DNA of 64,000 nt from Qipengyuania sp. SS22 (GTDB taxonomy: Bacteria > Pseudomonadota > Alphaproteobacteria > Sphingomonadales > Sphingomonadaceae): positions 186,001 through 250,000 of the forward strand of contig NZ_CP107048.1 in NCBI RefSeq assembly GCF_025736935.1, read 5' to 3'. The translations under genes were made by a program, and so were the position numbers. Below are positions 45,136 to 55,119 of this stretch, piece after piece. The notes beneath the pieces are model-generated. The model was not told where the DNA came from. It worked only from the letters and a program-made list of their open reading frames with translations, and did not search any database. How positions within the stretch are numbered: position 1 is the first letter of the stretch; each line of letters begins with the position of its first letter.

Positions 45136-46230
45136 TCATTTGATCATGACCGCCTGGGCGACGGGCACCGTCCTCGCGGCTTGCGCGGTTCCGGCAGCCT
45201 GCTGGCCGACGAAGGCAGTCACGCCCGTCTTTCCGACGGGTACTTCTTCGGTTTCCTTGCCGCGGGTGACACGCACGCTCGGGCCCTGGCGGACAGGCTG
45301 TCCGTCGAAGCCGACAGGCGCACCTCCCGGTCCGGCCGGAGCCGCGGTACCTTGCGAGGGCATGGTACGACGCTGGAAGCGCGAGACATCGCCACCGGTC
45401 ACATAGCTGCTCTTGCCATCGTCGGGACGGGCCATTGCCTGGCGCAGCAGGCGCTCTTCTTCTTCGGGCGTGGCATCGTCGGGAATGGTTACGTCACCGG
45501 CGGCGATCGCGCGCTCGAGCTCGGTCTGGTTATCGGCAAGCGAGCGCAGCGACAGGCTCAGCGAGCCGATGGTCTGCGCGACAGCGACCTTTTCCGCGAT
45601 CACCGGCGTCACTTCGAGCGTCACCGTGCGGAATTCCTTGACCACGGTCGAGCCGTCTTCGGCTTTTTCCGACACGGTCGACTGGTCGGTGGCGAGCACA
45701 CGAAGGTTACGAAGGATGGTTTCCGACGCTTTCAGGCTGGTGCCTTCATTGCCTTCGACCTGCTGGGTCAGGACCATGTCCACCCGGTCGCCCGGGAAGA
45801 CAAAGCCGCCCACGCCCGATTGGGCGTTAACGGGAACGGTGATGGCCCGCATTCCGGGAGCCAGCGCGGCAGCGAGGAAGCCGCGGTCGCCGGGCGCGAC
45901 GAGCGAGCCCTGGGTCACCGGCTCACCGGCAGTGATCGGATGGCGCACGACGGTACCGAGCAGCTTGCTCATATCGGCTTCGCCGTCGAGGAAGTAGGCG
46001 TCCTGGACCAGCTCTTCGGGCCACATCTGGAAGCCGATTGCGTCTGCCGTGATGATCGTGCCGACCGGCAGCGCACGTTGTGCGACGAGAACCTTGGGTC
46101 CCTGCGCCTGGGCCTGTGCGGCTTCAGCCTGCGGTGCGCTCGCTCCGGCGAACATGCTCCGCGCGACAAGCGCCGTTCCGACCGCAACGATCAGTGCGGC
46201 AATCAGCAGAACCAGCTTCTTCCTATCCAT
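45136..46230 (-). CDS. cpaB: Tad pilus assembly protein CpaB/RcpC
   Basis: A 364-residue CpaB protein. N-terminal anchor about residues 5-28 (LVLLIAALIVAVGTALVA), then a SAF domain with VLVAQRALPVGTIITADAIG and GFVFPGDRVDMVLTQQ. The C terminus has a basic, Pro/Gly-rich tail (TAAPAGPGGAPVGFDG). CpaB is periplasmic and probably stabilises the secretin. It lies 91 bases after cpaA and before cpaC. Confidence 0.92.
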   Translation of the reverse strand: MDRKKLVLLIAALIVAVGTALVARSMFAGASAPQAEAAQAQAQGPKVLVAQRALPVGTIITADAIGFQMWPEELVQDAYFLDGEADMSKLLGTVVRHPITAGEPVTQGSLVAPGDRGFLAAALAPGMRAITVPVNAQSGVGGFVFPGDRVDMVLTQQVEGNEGTSLKASETILRNLRVLATDQSTVSEKAEDGSTVVKEFRTVTLEVTPVIAEKVAVAQTIGSLSLSLRSLADNQTELERAIAAGDVTIPDDATPEEEERLLRQAMARPDDGKSSYVTGGDVSRFQRRTMPSQGTAAPAGPGGAPVGFDGQPVRQGPSVRVTRGKETEEVPVGKTGVTAFVGQQAAGTAQAARTVPVAQAVMIK

Positions 46231-46321
46231 GGCTATCTAGCCCCCTAGTTCAGCCCGGCAAATCCTATCGCGGGCAAGTATGGTTTCACGCTCTAAGGGC
46301 GAATTGGTTAAGATCGCGTTT

Positions 46322-47038
46322 TCAACCACCCACCGCGGCCACGTGGCCTGCGAGCAACTGCCCGCTTGCCACGATCCAGATACCGGCGAGTGATATTGCG
46401 GGTCCGTAGGGGACCCAGAGATCGCGGTCGTGGCGGCGGATGATGCGGATCGAGCCGAGCGTGACGATCAGTAATATCGTGAAGGGAGCGAGCATCAGCG
46501 CGACTGCGGCGGCCGGACTGGCCGCGCTTATTCCGGCGAGGCCCGGCGGCATCGGCAGCTTGGGCCCGCCCAGCACAGCGCTGGCGAACAGCGCGGCAAT
46601 GGCGGTGCCGATGACGAGCAGCACGGTATCGCGCGCGGGCTTGGTCTTGATCGTTTTCGAATGCGCGACCCGCCATGCGCCGATGGCCATGGTCAGGACC
46701 CAGCCGAGCATCGCCATGGCGACCAGCAGCAGCGTGAATTGCGACGGCGGGACCCACAGCGCTAGCGCGGTCAGTAGCTTGACATCGCCGCCGCCCATCT
46801 GGCGGATGGCGAACAGCACGCAGCATACGGCGAAGACCAGCAGGGCGAGGCCGAGCTGGAAGGCGACGCCCGGCCATAGCGGCAGGCCGATCGACAGCCA
46901 GTAGAGCGGCGCCCCGATGGCGATGGTCATGGTCAGCCGGTTGCTGATCGTCCGGCTCTTGAGGTCGGTCACGATCACCCAGAGGAGTGCGATTGCCAAT
47001 CCGGCAAGCAATACGTAGGTGAAAATCTGGCTTTGCAT
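46322..47038 (-). CDS. cpaA: Prepilin peptidase CpaA (A24 family)
   Basis: A 238-residue aspartic prepilin peptidase with about six membrane helices. The two catalytic Asp residues are in VIVTDLKSRTISNRL (near Asp24) and MGGGDVKLLTALAL, the GxGD motif. It cleaves the leader of Flp prepilins at the inner membrane. It is the first tad gene in the window; its start is 87 bases from the divergent alpha/beta hydrolase. No Flp prepilin gene is present here although cpaA implies one elsewhere. Confidence 0.92.
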   Translation of the reverse strand: MQSQIFTYVLLAGLAIALLWVIVTDLKSRTISNRLTMTIAIGAPLYWLSIGLPLWPGVAFQLGLALLVFAVCCVLFAIRQMGGGDVKLLTALALWVPPSQFTLLLVAMAMLGWVLTMAIGAWRVAHSKTIKTKPARDTVLLVIGTAIAALFASAVLGGPKLPMPPGLAGISAASPAAAVALMLAPFTILLIVTLGSIRIIRRHDRDLWVPYGPAISLAGIWIVASGQLLAGHVAAVGG

Positions 47039-47125
47039 GACGCTCCCCGGGCAACCCTTCGGGATGTGGTGCTACAGGAACGTGCTTACCAAAAAGTAAC
47101 CATAGAGGAGGTCGTGATCGCCGAC

Positions 47126-48091
47126 ATGCCAGCGCCGCAGGACACTATCGATCGCCGCGCGATTCCGCCGGCCGCGCGCGAATCCACTTTCGCACTGGCC
47201 GATGGTCACGCGATTCGGCGGATCGACTGGCCCGGCGCAGACGGCGGCCGACGCGGGTCGATCCTGTTCCTTCCCGGGCGCGGCGACTTTTACGAGAAGT
47301 ATCTCGAGACGCTGGAGCAATGGCATCGTGCGGGCTGGCGCGTCACTGCCGCCGACTGGCGCGGACAGGCGGGGTCGGGGCGGCTCGGCAATGACGCGGT
47401 TACCGGCCATGTGGACGATTTTTCCGACTGGACCGCGGATCTCGCATACTTCTGGACCGCATGGAAGGCGACCACGCCTGGGCCCCATGTCCTGGCGGGG
47501 CATTCGATGGGCGGGCACCTCGTATTGCGCGCGCTGGTCGACGGGCTGGTCGCGCCTGATGCCGCAGTCCTCAGCGCGCCGATGGTCGGGATGGCGGGGC
47601 CGCCCTTGCCGCTCGGCCTGCTGCATTCCGCAGCGCGGCTGATGACGAAGGTGGGCAAGCCAACGCGTCCGGCCTGGAAATGGAGCGAGAAGCCGGGCGA
47701 AATGCCCGCCGATCGCAGCGACCTGCTGACGCATGACGGCGCGCGCTATGCCGACGAGCTGTGGTGGCGCGAGCAACGTCCCGAGCTGGTCATGGGGCCG
47801 GGTAGCTGGGGCTGGGTGGAACGCGCCTATGCCTCGAGCCGCCGGCTCGAAGAACGCGGAGCAATGGAAAAGGTGCAGGTGCCGGTGCTCGTGGTGAGTA
47901 CCTCGGCAGACCGGCTGGTGAGCCATGCATCCGCCGTTCGCGCGGCGCAGCGCCTGCCCAAGGGCGAGTTGATCGTCTTCGGAGATGAAGCACGGCATGA
48001 AATCCTGCGCGAAGTCGATCCGGTGCGCGAGCGCGCACTGGCGGGCATGGCCGAATTCCTCGATCGTGTGGCTCCGCAGGAGAACCCGTGA
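47126..48091 (+). CDS. Alpha/beta hydrolase (lysophospholipase/S33-like)
   Basis: About 321 residues. Nucleophile elbow GHSMGGHLVL, oxyanion strand LFLPGRGDFYEKY, and acid/His regions VLVVSTSADRLVSH and ARHEILREVD are in place, as in PldB-like lysophospholipases and monoacylglycerol lipases. Start is uncertain: AGAGGAGGT (47104-47112) lies far from ATG 47126 and close to GTG 47114, either of which begins in frame; 47126 is my choice. Its stop overlaps the FAD oxidoreductase start (GTGA), so they are coupled. No signal peptide. Confidence 0.82.
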   Translation: MPAPQDTIDRRAIPPAARESTFALADGHAIRRIDWPGADGGRRGSILFLPGRGDFYEKYLETLEQWHRAGWRVTAADWRGQAGSGRLGNDAVTGHVDDFSDWTADLAYFWTAWKATTPGPHVLAGHSMGGHLVLRALVDGLVAPDAAVLSAPMVGMAGPPLPLGLLHSAARLMTKVGKPTRPAWKWSEKPGEMPADRSDLLTHDGARYADELWWREQRPELVMGPGSWGWVERAYASSRRLEERGAMEKVQVPVLVVSTSADRLVSHASAVRAAQRLPKGELIVFGDEARHEILREVDPVRERALAGMAEFLDRVAPQENP

Positions 48092-49185
48092 CAACTTACG
48101 ACTTTGCCATCATCGGCGCCGGAATTGCCGGGGCCAGTCTCGCCGCCGAACTGACCGATGGCGGCGCAAGCGTCCTGATGCTCGAGGCCGAAGACCGGCC
48201 CGGCTATCATGCCACGGGACGTTCCGCTGCCTTTTGGGAAGAATGCTATGGCGGGCCGGAGATCGTGCCGCTGACACTCGCATCGGGCCCCTATCTCCGC
48301 GATGGCGGGTTCCTCCACCAACGCGGCGCACTGTACATCGGGCGCGAGGGCGACGAGGAGCTCGTGACGCAGTTCATGCAGCGCTTCGTCCCGACCGGGG
48401 CAACCATCCAGCATCTCGGCCGGGCGGAACTGCAACGGCGGATCAACGGAATCCGCCATGACTGGTCCGATGCGATCTGGGAGCCGATGTGCGCCGATAT
48501 CGACGTGGCCCGGCTCCATGCGCATTTCCTCGCGCAAGCGCAGGGCGGTGGTGCCGACCTGGAATGCCGCGCGCGGCTCGCCCACGCCACCCGCGCCGAC
48601 GGGCAATGGACGCTAAAGACCGAGCGCGGCGAGACCCATCACGCCGCCGTGCTGGTCAATGCGGCCGGGGCCTGGGCGGACGAGATCGCCCGGCTGGCCG
48701 GCGCGCAGCCAGCAGCAATCAGCCCCTATCGCCGTACGGTGGTGCAGGTGCGTGTCGACCCGCCGGCGCCCGAGGACCTTCCGCTGGTGCTCGACATCCG
48801 CGGGCGGTTCTATTTCAAACCCGAAGCCGGACGTTTGTGGGTGAGCCCGCATGACGAAGAACCGAGCAAGCCCTGCGATGCCGCGCCCGAGGAGCTGGCG
48901 GTAGCCGAAGCGATCGCGCGGCTTGAAGAAGTCGTCGATTGGCAGGTCGAAGCGGTCGAGCACAAATGGGCCGGCCTGCGCAGCTTCACGCCTGACCGTC
49001 GGCCGGTTTACGGCCCTGATCCCAAGGTCGAAGGCTTCGCGTGGTTTGCGGGACAGGGCGGCTTCGGTATCCAGACCTCGCCCGCCGCCGCGCGGCTCGG
49101 GCGCCAGCTGCTGCTGAATGAAAAACCCGATGCGATGACAGGGGGTCTCGATCCTGAACTCTATTCAGCCACCCGCTTTGGCTAG
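48088..49185 (+). CDS. FAD-dependent oxidoreductase (DadA-like)
   Basis: A 365-residue flavoprotein with GTG start. The FAD-binding Rossmann motif is FAIIGAGIAGASLAAEL at residues 5-21; the DAO fold continues with HATGRSAAFWEE, VLVNAAGAWADEIARLAGA and the final GFAWFAGQGGFGIQTSPAAA. D-amino-acid-oxidase-like enzymes oxidise amino acids or related amines. Substrate not determined. Its start overlaps the hydrolase stop by 4 bases, so co-translation is expected; an unrelated YegP-like gene follows 61 bases later. Confidence 0.87.
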   Translation: MTTYDFAIIGAGIAGASLAAELTDGGASVLMLEAEDRPGYHATGRSAAFWEECYGGPEIVPLTLASGPYLRDGGFLHQRGALYIGREGDEELVTQFMQRFVPTGATIQHLGRAELQRRINGIRHDWSDAIWEPMCADIDVARLHAHFLAQAQGGGADLECRARLAHATRADGQWTLKTERGETHHAAVLVNAAGAWADEIARLAGAQPAAISPYRRTVVQVRVDPPAPEDLPLVLDIRGRFYFKPEAGRLWVSPHDEEPSKPCDAAPEELAVAEAIARLEEVVDWQVEAVEHKWAGLRSFTPDRRPVYGPDPKVEGFAWFAGQGGFGIQTSPAAARLGRQLLLNEKPDAMTGGLDPELYSATRFG

Positions 49186-49246
49186 CAATGCCTGCATCCT
49201 TTGTTAGGGTGCGCGCCAAATCCAAGCTTATGACGGAGACAAATCG

Positions 49247-49423
49247 ATGAGCCACCACTTCGAGATCTACAAGGACAAGGCCGGCGAGTTTCGCGTCCGT
49301 TTCAAATACAATTCGGAAGTGATGTTCTCGACCGAGGGATATGCCTCGAAGGCGAGTGCGCAGAACGCCATCGATTCGATCAAGAAAAACGGCCCCGGCG
49401 CGGAGACCGTCGACAACAGCTGA
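49247..49423 (+). CDS. YegP family DUF1508 protein
   Basis: A 58-residue protein too short to be called by length alone, but a clear DUF1508 unit: FEIYKDKAGEFRVRFKYNSE, then SAQNAIDSIKKN and a short end. Its start has GGAGA about nine bases upstream. DUF1508 proteins are small cytosolic proteins of unknown role, sometimes induced in stress. Its stop directly abuts the convergent rnhA stop, with no base between. Confidence 0.87.
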   Translation: MSHHFEIYKDKAGEFRVRFKYNSEVMFSTEGYASKASAQNAIDSIKKNGPGAETVDNS

Positions 49424-49867
49424 TCAATCCGCGCGGGCGAACTGTTCCGCTGCATCGCTGGCGAGCCGGTCTACCCGGTCGTTTTCCGGGTGACCGGAAT
49501 GGCCCTTAACCCAGTGCCATTCGACCCGGTGGTGCGCGGTCAGTTCGATCAGATCGTGCCACAGCTCGGCATTGCGCACCGGTTTCTTGCTGGCATTGAC
49601 CCAGCCGCGCTTCTTCCAGCCGTGGACCCACTTGGTGATCCCGTCGATCAAATACTTGCTGTCGGTATAGAGATCGACCTCGCACGGCTCGATCAACGCG
49701 CTCAGCCCTTTGATCGCTGCCGTCATTTCCATGCGGTTGTTGGTCGTATCGGGTTCGCCGCCCGACAGTTCCTTCTCATGCTGGCCCATCCGCAGCAGCG
49801 CGCCCCAGCCGCCGGGGCCGGGATTGCCCTTGCAGGCGCCATCGGTGAACATCTCGACCTTCTTCAT
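49424..49867 (-). CDS. rnhA: Ribonuclease HI
   Basis: A 147-residue RNase HI. Catalytic carboxylates are Asp9 ([12 protein letters not shown]), Glu47 (NNRMEMTAA), Asp69 (LYTDSKYL) and Asp133 (ENDRVDRLA), with conserved His123 in VKGHSGH. It removes RNA from RNA-DNA hybrids in the cytoplasm. Start at 49867 overlaps the thrB stop by 4 bases. It is the last gene of ispH-thrB-rnhA and convergent with the YegP-like gene. Confidence 0.97.
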   Translation of the reverse strand: MKKVEMFTDGACKGNPGPGGWGALLRMGQHEKELSGGEPDTTNNRMEMTAAIKGLSALIEPCEVDLYTDSKYLIDGITKWVHGWKKRGWVNASKKPVRNAELWHDLIELTAHHRVEWHWVKGHSGHPENDRVDRLASDAAEQFARAD

Positions 49868-50820
49868 GCGAACGCCCTCTGGCCGTTTGCGCGATAGAAT
49901 TCCAGCCGCCGTGTGAAATCCATCGGATCCTTGCGGCGGACCAGCGCGTCTTCGGGCGTATCGAGCCAGTCCTGGGCGCGGCTGGCGATGAAGCGCAGGC
50001 AGGCGCCCTCGGCAAGCAGCGGCAACGCGGCCCGCTCCTGCTCGCTCAGCACTCGCACGCTCTCGTATCCCTCGAGCAGCGCGCGTCCCAGCGCGCGATC
50101 GCAGGTTTCGCCTGCGTCGTCGAAGCACCACGCAGCATGCGTCACAGCCAGGTCATAGGCCATTGCCCCGGTGCAGGCGAAATAGAAGTCGATCATTCCG
50201 GTGACCCGGTCGTCGAGCATCAAGACGTTATCCGGGAAGAGGTCCGAATGGATGATCGATCGCGGCAAATCCTCCGGCCATTCGCGGACGATTGCCTCGC
50301 CGGTTTCCAGCATCGCAGGGAGCTGGGGGTCGATCGTGCCAAGCGCCGCGTCTCCGCAGTGTGCGAGGATCGCCAGCGTATCGGACGGGGCAAGCGTGTT
50401 TTCGCGCGCCATGGGGAAATCATGCGCGGCGAGGTGTGCCTGCGCCAGTGCAACTCCAACCGCGCGTGCCTGCGCCGGTGTCGGGTTGCTTGGCGAAACA
50501 CCGGGCAGGAATTCGATCAGCGCGACCGCCTTGTCGCCGACCATGCGGTAGGCGCCACCGTCGGAATCGTGGATCGTGCGCGGCACCGGGCATTGTGCTG
50601 CGGAAAGATGGTCGAGCAGGCCGAGGAAGAAGGGCAGGTCGGCGGTCTCGATCCGCCGTTCGTACATCGTCAGGATAAACCGACCGCGCGTGGTTTCGAC
50701 CAGCCAGTTGGAGTTCGAGACCCCTTCGGCAATGCCCTTGGACGAGACCAGTTCGCCGACATCGTAATGCGCGATCAATCGCGCAAGTTCCTCGGCCCCG
50801 AGATGGGTATAGACGGCCAC
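49864..50820 (-). CDS. thrB: Homoserine kinase (APH-fold type)
   Basis: A 318-residue kinase of the aminoglycoside-phosphotransferase fold, the ThrB form used by many proteobacteria. Start [16 protein letters not shown], the [11 protein letters not shown] glycine strand, catalytic [13 protein letters not shown] and metal-binding [11 protein letters not shown] are characteristic. It makes O-phosphohomoserine in threonine synthesis. It follows ispH by one base and overlaps rnhA by four. Confidence 0.94.
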   Translation of the reverse strand: MAVYTHLGAEELARLIAHYDVGELVSSKGIAEGVSNSNWLVETTRGRFILTMYERRIETADLPFFLGLLDHLSAAQCPVPRTIHDSDGGAYRMVGDKAVALIEFLPGVSPSNPTPAQARAVGVALAQAHLAAHDFPMARENTLAPSDTLAILAHCGDAALGTIDPQLPAMLETGEAIVREWPEDLPRSIIHSDLFPDNVLMLDDRVTGMIDFYFACTGAMAYDLAVTHAAWCFDDAGETCDRALGRALLEGYESVRVLSEQERAALPLLAEGACLRFIASRAQDWLDTPEDALVRRKDPMDFTRRLEFYRANGQRAFA

Positions 50821-50821
50821 G

Positions 50822-51805
50822 TTAGTCGGTCAGCTGGCGCGGCAGTTTGAAGACCATGTTCTCTTCGGTGGTGGTTATCACCTCCTCGTCGACCAGCCGC
50901 CAATCGCACAACCGGTCGACCACTTCGCGGACCAGCTTTTCGGGCGCCGAGGCGCCTGCCGTGAGGCCGATGGTGCCAACCCCCTCAAGCCATGCCGGAT
51001 CGATCTCGTCGGCGCGCTGGATCAGCCGGGCATTGGTCCCGAGCCGTTCGGCAACCTCGACGAGCCGCAGCGAATTGGACGAGTTCGGCGCGCCGATCAC
51101 CAGCACCAGGTCGCAGCTGGCGGCGATCTGCTTGACCGCGGCCTGGCGGTTGCTGGTGGCGTAGCAAATGTCTTCCGCCTTGGGCGCGATGATCTGCGGG
51201 AAGCGAGCTTCGAGCGCGGTGATGATGTCGCGCGTATCGTCCACCGACAATGTCGTTTGCGAAAGATAAGAAAGATCGTCGGTGGGCGCGAAGTCGAGCG
51301 TCGCTACGTCATCGACCGTTTCGACCAGCGTGATCCGGCCTGCCGGCACCTGACCCATCGTCCCGATCACCTCGGGATGGCCCGCATGGCCGATGAACAG
51401 GATGTGCTGGCCCTTTTCGATCTGGCGTTCGGCCTGGCGGTGGACCTTGCTCACCAATGGGCAGGTCGCATCGACATACAGCATCTTGCGCCGCTCGGCC
51501 TCGGCCGGAATGGTCTTGGGTACGCCGTGGGCGCTGAAGACCACCGGCGCATCGTCGGGCACTTCGTCCAGTTCCTCGACGAAGATCGCGCCCTTGGCCT
51601 TGAGGCTGTCGACCACATAGCGATTGTGCACGATTTCGTGCCGGACATAGACCGGTGCGCCGTATTTCTGCAGCGCGCGCTCAACGATTTCGATCGCCCG
51701 GTCGACGCCCGCGCAAAAGCCGCGCGGCGCAGCAATCAGGAGCTTGAGCGGCAGGCGCGGATCGCTGCCGGGCGACCCGGGCGGGGATTGAAAGGGGGCG
51801 TTCAT
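50822..51805 (-). CDS. ispH: 4-hydroxy-3-methylbut-2-enyl diphosphate reductase
   Basis: A 327-residue IspH, the last enzyme of the MEP isoprenoid pathway. Cluster-ligand cysteines are in [26 protein letters not shown] and [11 protein letters not shown]; substrate residues include [10 protein letters not shown] and TLSVDDT. A flexible Pro/Ser-rich 20-residue start precedes the domain. Isoprenoids here would serve quinones and carotenoids. First gene of ispH-thrB-rnhA. Confidence 0.97.
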   Translation of the reverse strand: MNAPFQSPPGSPGSDPRLPLKLLIAAPRGFCAGVDRAIEIVERALQKYGAPVYVRHEIVHNRYVVDSLKAKGAIFVEELDEVPDDAPVVFSAHGVPKTIPAEAERRKMLYVDATCPLVSKVHRQAERQIEKGQHILFIGHAGHPEVIGTMGQVPAGRITLVETVDDVATLDFAPTDDLSYLSQTTLSVDDTRDIITALEARFPQIIAPKAEDICYATSNRQAAVKQIAASCDLVLVIGAPNSSNSLRLVEVAERLGTNARLIQRADEIDPAWLEGVGTIGLTAGASAPEKLVREVVDRLCDWRLVDEEVITTTEENMVFKLPRQLTD

Positions 51806-51901
51806 GTCCCGCCCTCTAGCGCTTTCGTGCAGGCCAAGCTAGGGCATCCCGCAGCCCGCCGGGCTACGATTTCGAATGACCGCAAAAGGGAATTTAGCCG
51901 C

Positions 51902-52555
51902 ATGACCATCCGTAACCGTCTTCTTCCCGCGCTTGCCCTCGGCCTGGCGTTGGCCGGTTGCGCCAGGGAAGGCGACCTCGTTATCGACCAGGGCGTTGGC
52001 ATTTCCGCGGTGCGCACCGCCTGCCCGGCTGTCGGCATACCCGACTATACGGGCGACATCACCACTTTCCGGACCGCCGGGGCGACCACGATGGCCGATC
52101 TCGATGTGACGGCGGCGATCACCAATCTGCGCTCCACCTGCAACGAAGAAGCGGGCGACCGCGTCTATTCCGAAGCGAGCTTCGATGTCGTCGCGCGCCG
52201 CAGCGATACGCGCGGCAGCCGTACGGTCACGCTACCCTATTTCTCCACCGTGCTGCGCGGCGGTTCGTCGGTAGTTACCAAGCGCGTCGGCAACGTTACG
52301 CTGCAATTCGCCGACGGGCAGGAACGTGCGCAGGCACGCGGCACCGCGGGCGCCTATGTCAATCGCACCGATGCAACGCTGCCTGCCGAAATTCGCGAGC
52401 AGATCACGCGCAAGCGCGAACCCGGCGATCCCGATGCGGCGCTCGATCCGCTGGCCGATCCGGCGGTGCGTGCTGCGGTGCAGCGGGCGACCTTCGAACT
52501 GCTGGTCGGCTTCCAGCTGACCGAAGCGCAATTGCGCTACAACGCCACCCGCTAG
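51902..52555 (+). CDS. Hypothetical lipoprotein
   Basis: A 217-residue lipoprotein of unknown function. Signal peptide with lipobox LALAGC giving lipidated Cys at 20. The mature part has Cys in VRTACPAVGIPD and in NLRSTCNEEAGD, which may pair, and a strand-rich core (VDVVARRSDTRGSRTVTLPY reads FDVVARRSDTRG), ending FELLVGFQLTEAQLRYNATR. Similar lipoproteins are common upstream of argS in sphingomonads. Start ATG 51902 is set by the signal peptide; the frame extends much further 5' without signal. Divergent from ispH. Confidence 0.8.
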   Translation: MTIRNRLLPALALGLALAGCAREGDLVIDQGVGISAVRTACPAVGIPDYTGDITTFRTAGATTMADLDVTAAITNLRSTCNEEAGDRVYSEASFDVVARRSDTRGSRTVTLPYFSTVLRGGSSVVTKRVGNVTLQFADGQERAQARGTAGAYVNRTDATLPAEIREQITRKREPGDPDAALDPLADPAVRAAVQRATFELLVGFQLTEAQLRYNATR

Positions 52556-52602
52556 AACCGCTCGTGTCTTGCCATTTCGCGCCGATAGGCTAGGCGCGCG
52601 GA

Positions 52603-54342
52603 ATGGCTGACATGCAGACACTTCACGCGGCTTTCGCGGCCCGGATCGATGCGGTCCTGAACGCTCTCGAAATGGAGGGCGTGTTGCCCGCCGATACGCC
52701 GCGCGCCAATGTTACCGTGGAACCGCCGCGCGATCCATCGCACGGCGATCTGGCGACCAATGCCGCGATGGTGCTGGCCAAGCAGGCCAAGACCAATCCG
52801 CGCGCGCTGGCCGAGAAGATCGTCGAACACCTCCAGCGCGAACCCGAAATTACCGCCGCCGAAATCGCCGGTCCGGGCTTCATCAATCTGCGCCTGTCGC
52901 CCGATGCGTGGCGGCGCGAACTGCTGGCCATTGCCGGTCAGGGCGACGATTACGGTCGCTCGGCGCTGGGCGACGGGCGGACGGTCAATGTCGAATATGT
53001 TTCGGCCAATCCGACCGGCCCGATGCACATGGGGCATTGCCGCGGCGCAGTCGTCGGCGATGCGCTGTGCGGCCTGCTCGAATGGGCGGGCTACCGGGTT
53101 ACGCGCGAATATTACGTCAACGACGCCGGCGGGCAGGTCGATGTCCTCGCCCGGTCGGCGCACCTGCGCTACCGCGAGGCGCTGGGCGACGATATCGGCG
53201 CCATTCCCGAAGGCCTCTATCCCGGCGATTATCTCAAGCCGGTGGGCGAACGGCTCGCGCAGGAATTCGGCCCCGCATACAAGGATGCCGACGAAAGCGA
53301 ATGGCTCGGCCTGTTCCGCGAGCGTTCGGTCGCTGCGATGATGGAGATGATCCGCGCGGACCTCGCGCTGCTCGGCATCCATCACGACCTGTTTTCCTCC
53401 GAAGCCGAATTGCAGGCGGCGAAGAAACCCGAAGCGGCCGAGGCGTGGCTGCGCGACAAGGGCCTGGTCTATGACGGCGTGCTCGAAGCGCCCAAGGGCA
53501 AGGCACCGCCCGAGGATTGGGAGCCGGTCGAACTGCCGCTGTTCCGCTCGACGGAATTTGGCGACGATCAGGATCGCCCGATCAAGAAATCGAACGGCGC
53601 CTGGACCTATTTCGGGGCCGATCTCGCCTATCATTTCCAGAAGGCCGAGAAGGCCGATGCGCTGATCGATATCTGGGGCGCCGACCATGCCGGAACGGTC
53701 AAGCGTATCCGCGCGGCTGTCGCGGCGCTGACCAAGGGCGCGGGGCGCGATGTGCCCTTCGACGTCAAGCTGGTGCAGATGGTCAAATTGCTGCGCGATG
53801 GCGAACCGGTGAAGATGTCCAAACGCTCGGGCACTTTCGTCACGCTTGCCGAAGTGGTCGATGAAGTGGGCAAGGATGTCGTGCGTTTCACCATGCTCAC
53901 GCGCAAGCCCGACGCGCAGATGGAATTCGACTTCGCCAAGGTGGTCGAGGCCTCGAAGGACAATCCGGTTTTCTATCTCCAATATGCCAATGCGCGGATC
54001 CATTCGACACTGCGCAAGGCGGGCGTGGCGCCGAGCGACGAGCATCTCGATCGACTGGGCGAGGAGGAACTGGCGCTGGTGCGCGAAGCGGCGCAATTCC
54101 CGCGCGTGGTCGAAGCCGCAGCCAAGGCGCGCGAACCGCACCGTATCGCGTTCTTCCTCGGCGATCTGGCGGCTGCCTTCCACAGCTTCTGGAATACGGG
54201 TAACGACGATCCGGCAAAACGGATCATCCAGGAAGGCGACGCCGAACTGACCGCCGCGCGCCTGTTCCTGGCGTCGCAGGTCGGGCAGGTAATCCGCAAC
54301 GGCCTCGCCATCCTGGGGGTCGAAGCGGTCGAGGAGATGTGA
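52603..54342 (+). CDS. argS: Arginyl-tRNA synthetase
   Basis: A 579-residue class Ia synthetase. It has the N-terminal Add-1 domain (1-115), HIGH-type motif in [19 protein letters not shown] loop [13 protein letters not shown] around residue 404, and a DALR anticodon domain at the C terminus ending [13 protein letters not shown]. Charges tRNA-Arg. The SPOR gene starts 3 bases after the stop, so the two are coupled. Confidence 0.97.
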   Translation: MADMQTLHAAFAARIDAVLNALEMEGVLPADTPRANVTVEPPRDPSHGDLATNAAMVLAKQAKTNPRALAEKIVEHLQREPEITAAEIAGPGFINLRLSPDAWRRELLAIAGQGDDYGRSALGDGRTVNVEYVSANPTGPMHMGHCRGAVVGDALCGLLEWAGYRVTREYYVNDAGGQVDVLARSAHLRYREALGDDIGAIPEGLYPGDYLKPVGERLAQEFGPAYKDADESEWLGLFRERSVAAMMEMIRADLALLGIHHDLFSSEAELQAAKKPEAAEAWLRDKGLVYDGVLEAPKGKAPPEDWEPVELPLFRSTEFGDDQDRPIKKSNGAWTYFGADLAYHFQKAEKADALIDIWGADHAGTVKRIRAAVAALTKGAGRDVPFDVKLVQMVKLLRDGEPVKMSKRSGTFVTLAEVVDEVGKDVVRFTMLTRKPDAQMEFDFAKVVEASKDNPVFYLQYANARIHSTLRKAGVAPSDEHLDRLGEEELALVREAAQFPRVVEAAAKAREPHRIAFFLGDLAAAFHSFWNTGNDDPAKRIIQEGDAELTAARLFLASQVGQVIRNGLAILGVEAVEEM

Positions 54343-54344
54343 GC

Positions 54345-55040
54345 ATGGTGGGATCGACACCGTATGACATGGGCGGGGATCGCGGGGCCGAGGACCAGCT
54401 CGACCTCGCCGAAGACGACAGCCTGCCCTGGCTCGAAGCAGCCGAGGACGATGACCACACTGCGGGTTTCGATACCTCACGCCTGATCCTGCTCGGCGTG
54501 CTCGCCCTGGTGCTGCTCGGCGCGGTTGTCGGCGGGATCTGGTTCCTGACGAACAAGGCGTCGGACGAACCCGAACCCGATGGCAGCGTGATCGCCGCAC
54601 CCGAAGAACCCTATAAGACCAAGCCCGAGGACCCGGGCGGCAAGACCTTTGCCGGCACCGGCGACACGAGTTTTGCAGTGGGCGAGGGGCAGACACGCGA
54701 AGGCAAGCTGGCCGAGACCACCACCAAACCTCCGGTCGATGCGGGCACATCTTCCGGCCCGACCATTGCTTCGACGGTCAATGAGGGAACCCGGGCTGCT
54801 CCGGTGGCGGGTACTTCGGTGCAGGTCGGCGCCTATCCGCGCCGTGCCGATGCCGAAGCGGCGTGGTCGAACCTGATGCGGCAGACCGAAGCGCTCAACG
54901 GCGTCAGCCACCGCGTGGTCGAGGCACAGGTCGATATCGGCCGGGTTTATCGCCTGCAGGCGATTACGGGCGACCGCGCCAGCGCAAGCCGGTTGTGCGC
55001 CGCCCTCAAGGCGGACGGGCTCGCCTGTTTCGTCAAATAG
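54345..55040 (+). CDS. SPOR-domain membrane protein
   Basis: About 231 residues. Acidic N-terminal cytoplasmic part (1-43), one membrane helix about 46-68 (LILLGVLALVLLGAVVGGIW), a Pro/Thr/Gly-rich periplasmic linker (about 70-150), and a C-terminal SPOR domain from about 158 (VQVGAYPRRADAEAAWSNL, DIGRVYRLQAI). SPOR binds denuded septal peptidoglycan, so a role at the division site is expected. I chose ATG 54345, with GAGGAG eight bases before; GTG 54339 is too close to it. Placed between argS and nagZ, a conserved order in alphaproteobacteria. Confidence 0.9.
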   Translation: MVGSTPYDMGGDRGAEDQLDLAEDDSLPWLEAAEDDDHTAGFDTSRLILLGVLALVLLGAVVGGIWFLTNKASDEPEPDGSVIAAPEEPYKTKPEDPGGKTFAGTGDTSFAVGEGQTREGKLAETTTKPPVDAGTSSGPTIASTVNEGTRAAPVAGTSVQVGAYPRRADAEAAWSNLMRQTEALNGVSHRVVEAQVDIGRVYRLQAITGDRASASRLCAALKADGLACFVK

Positions 55041-55119
55041 GCGCGTCTCGAATCTGATTTCCACACCTCCTGCAGGGGCTTAGCTTGCGGGACTCGGGCC
55101 AAGGTTCCACTTTCCGGCG

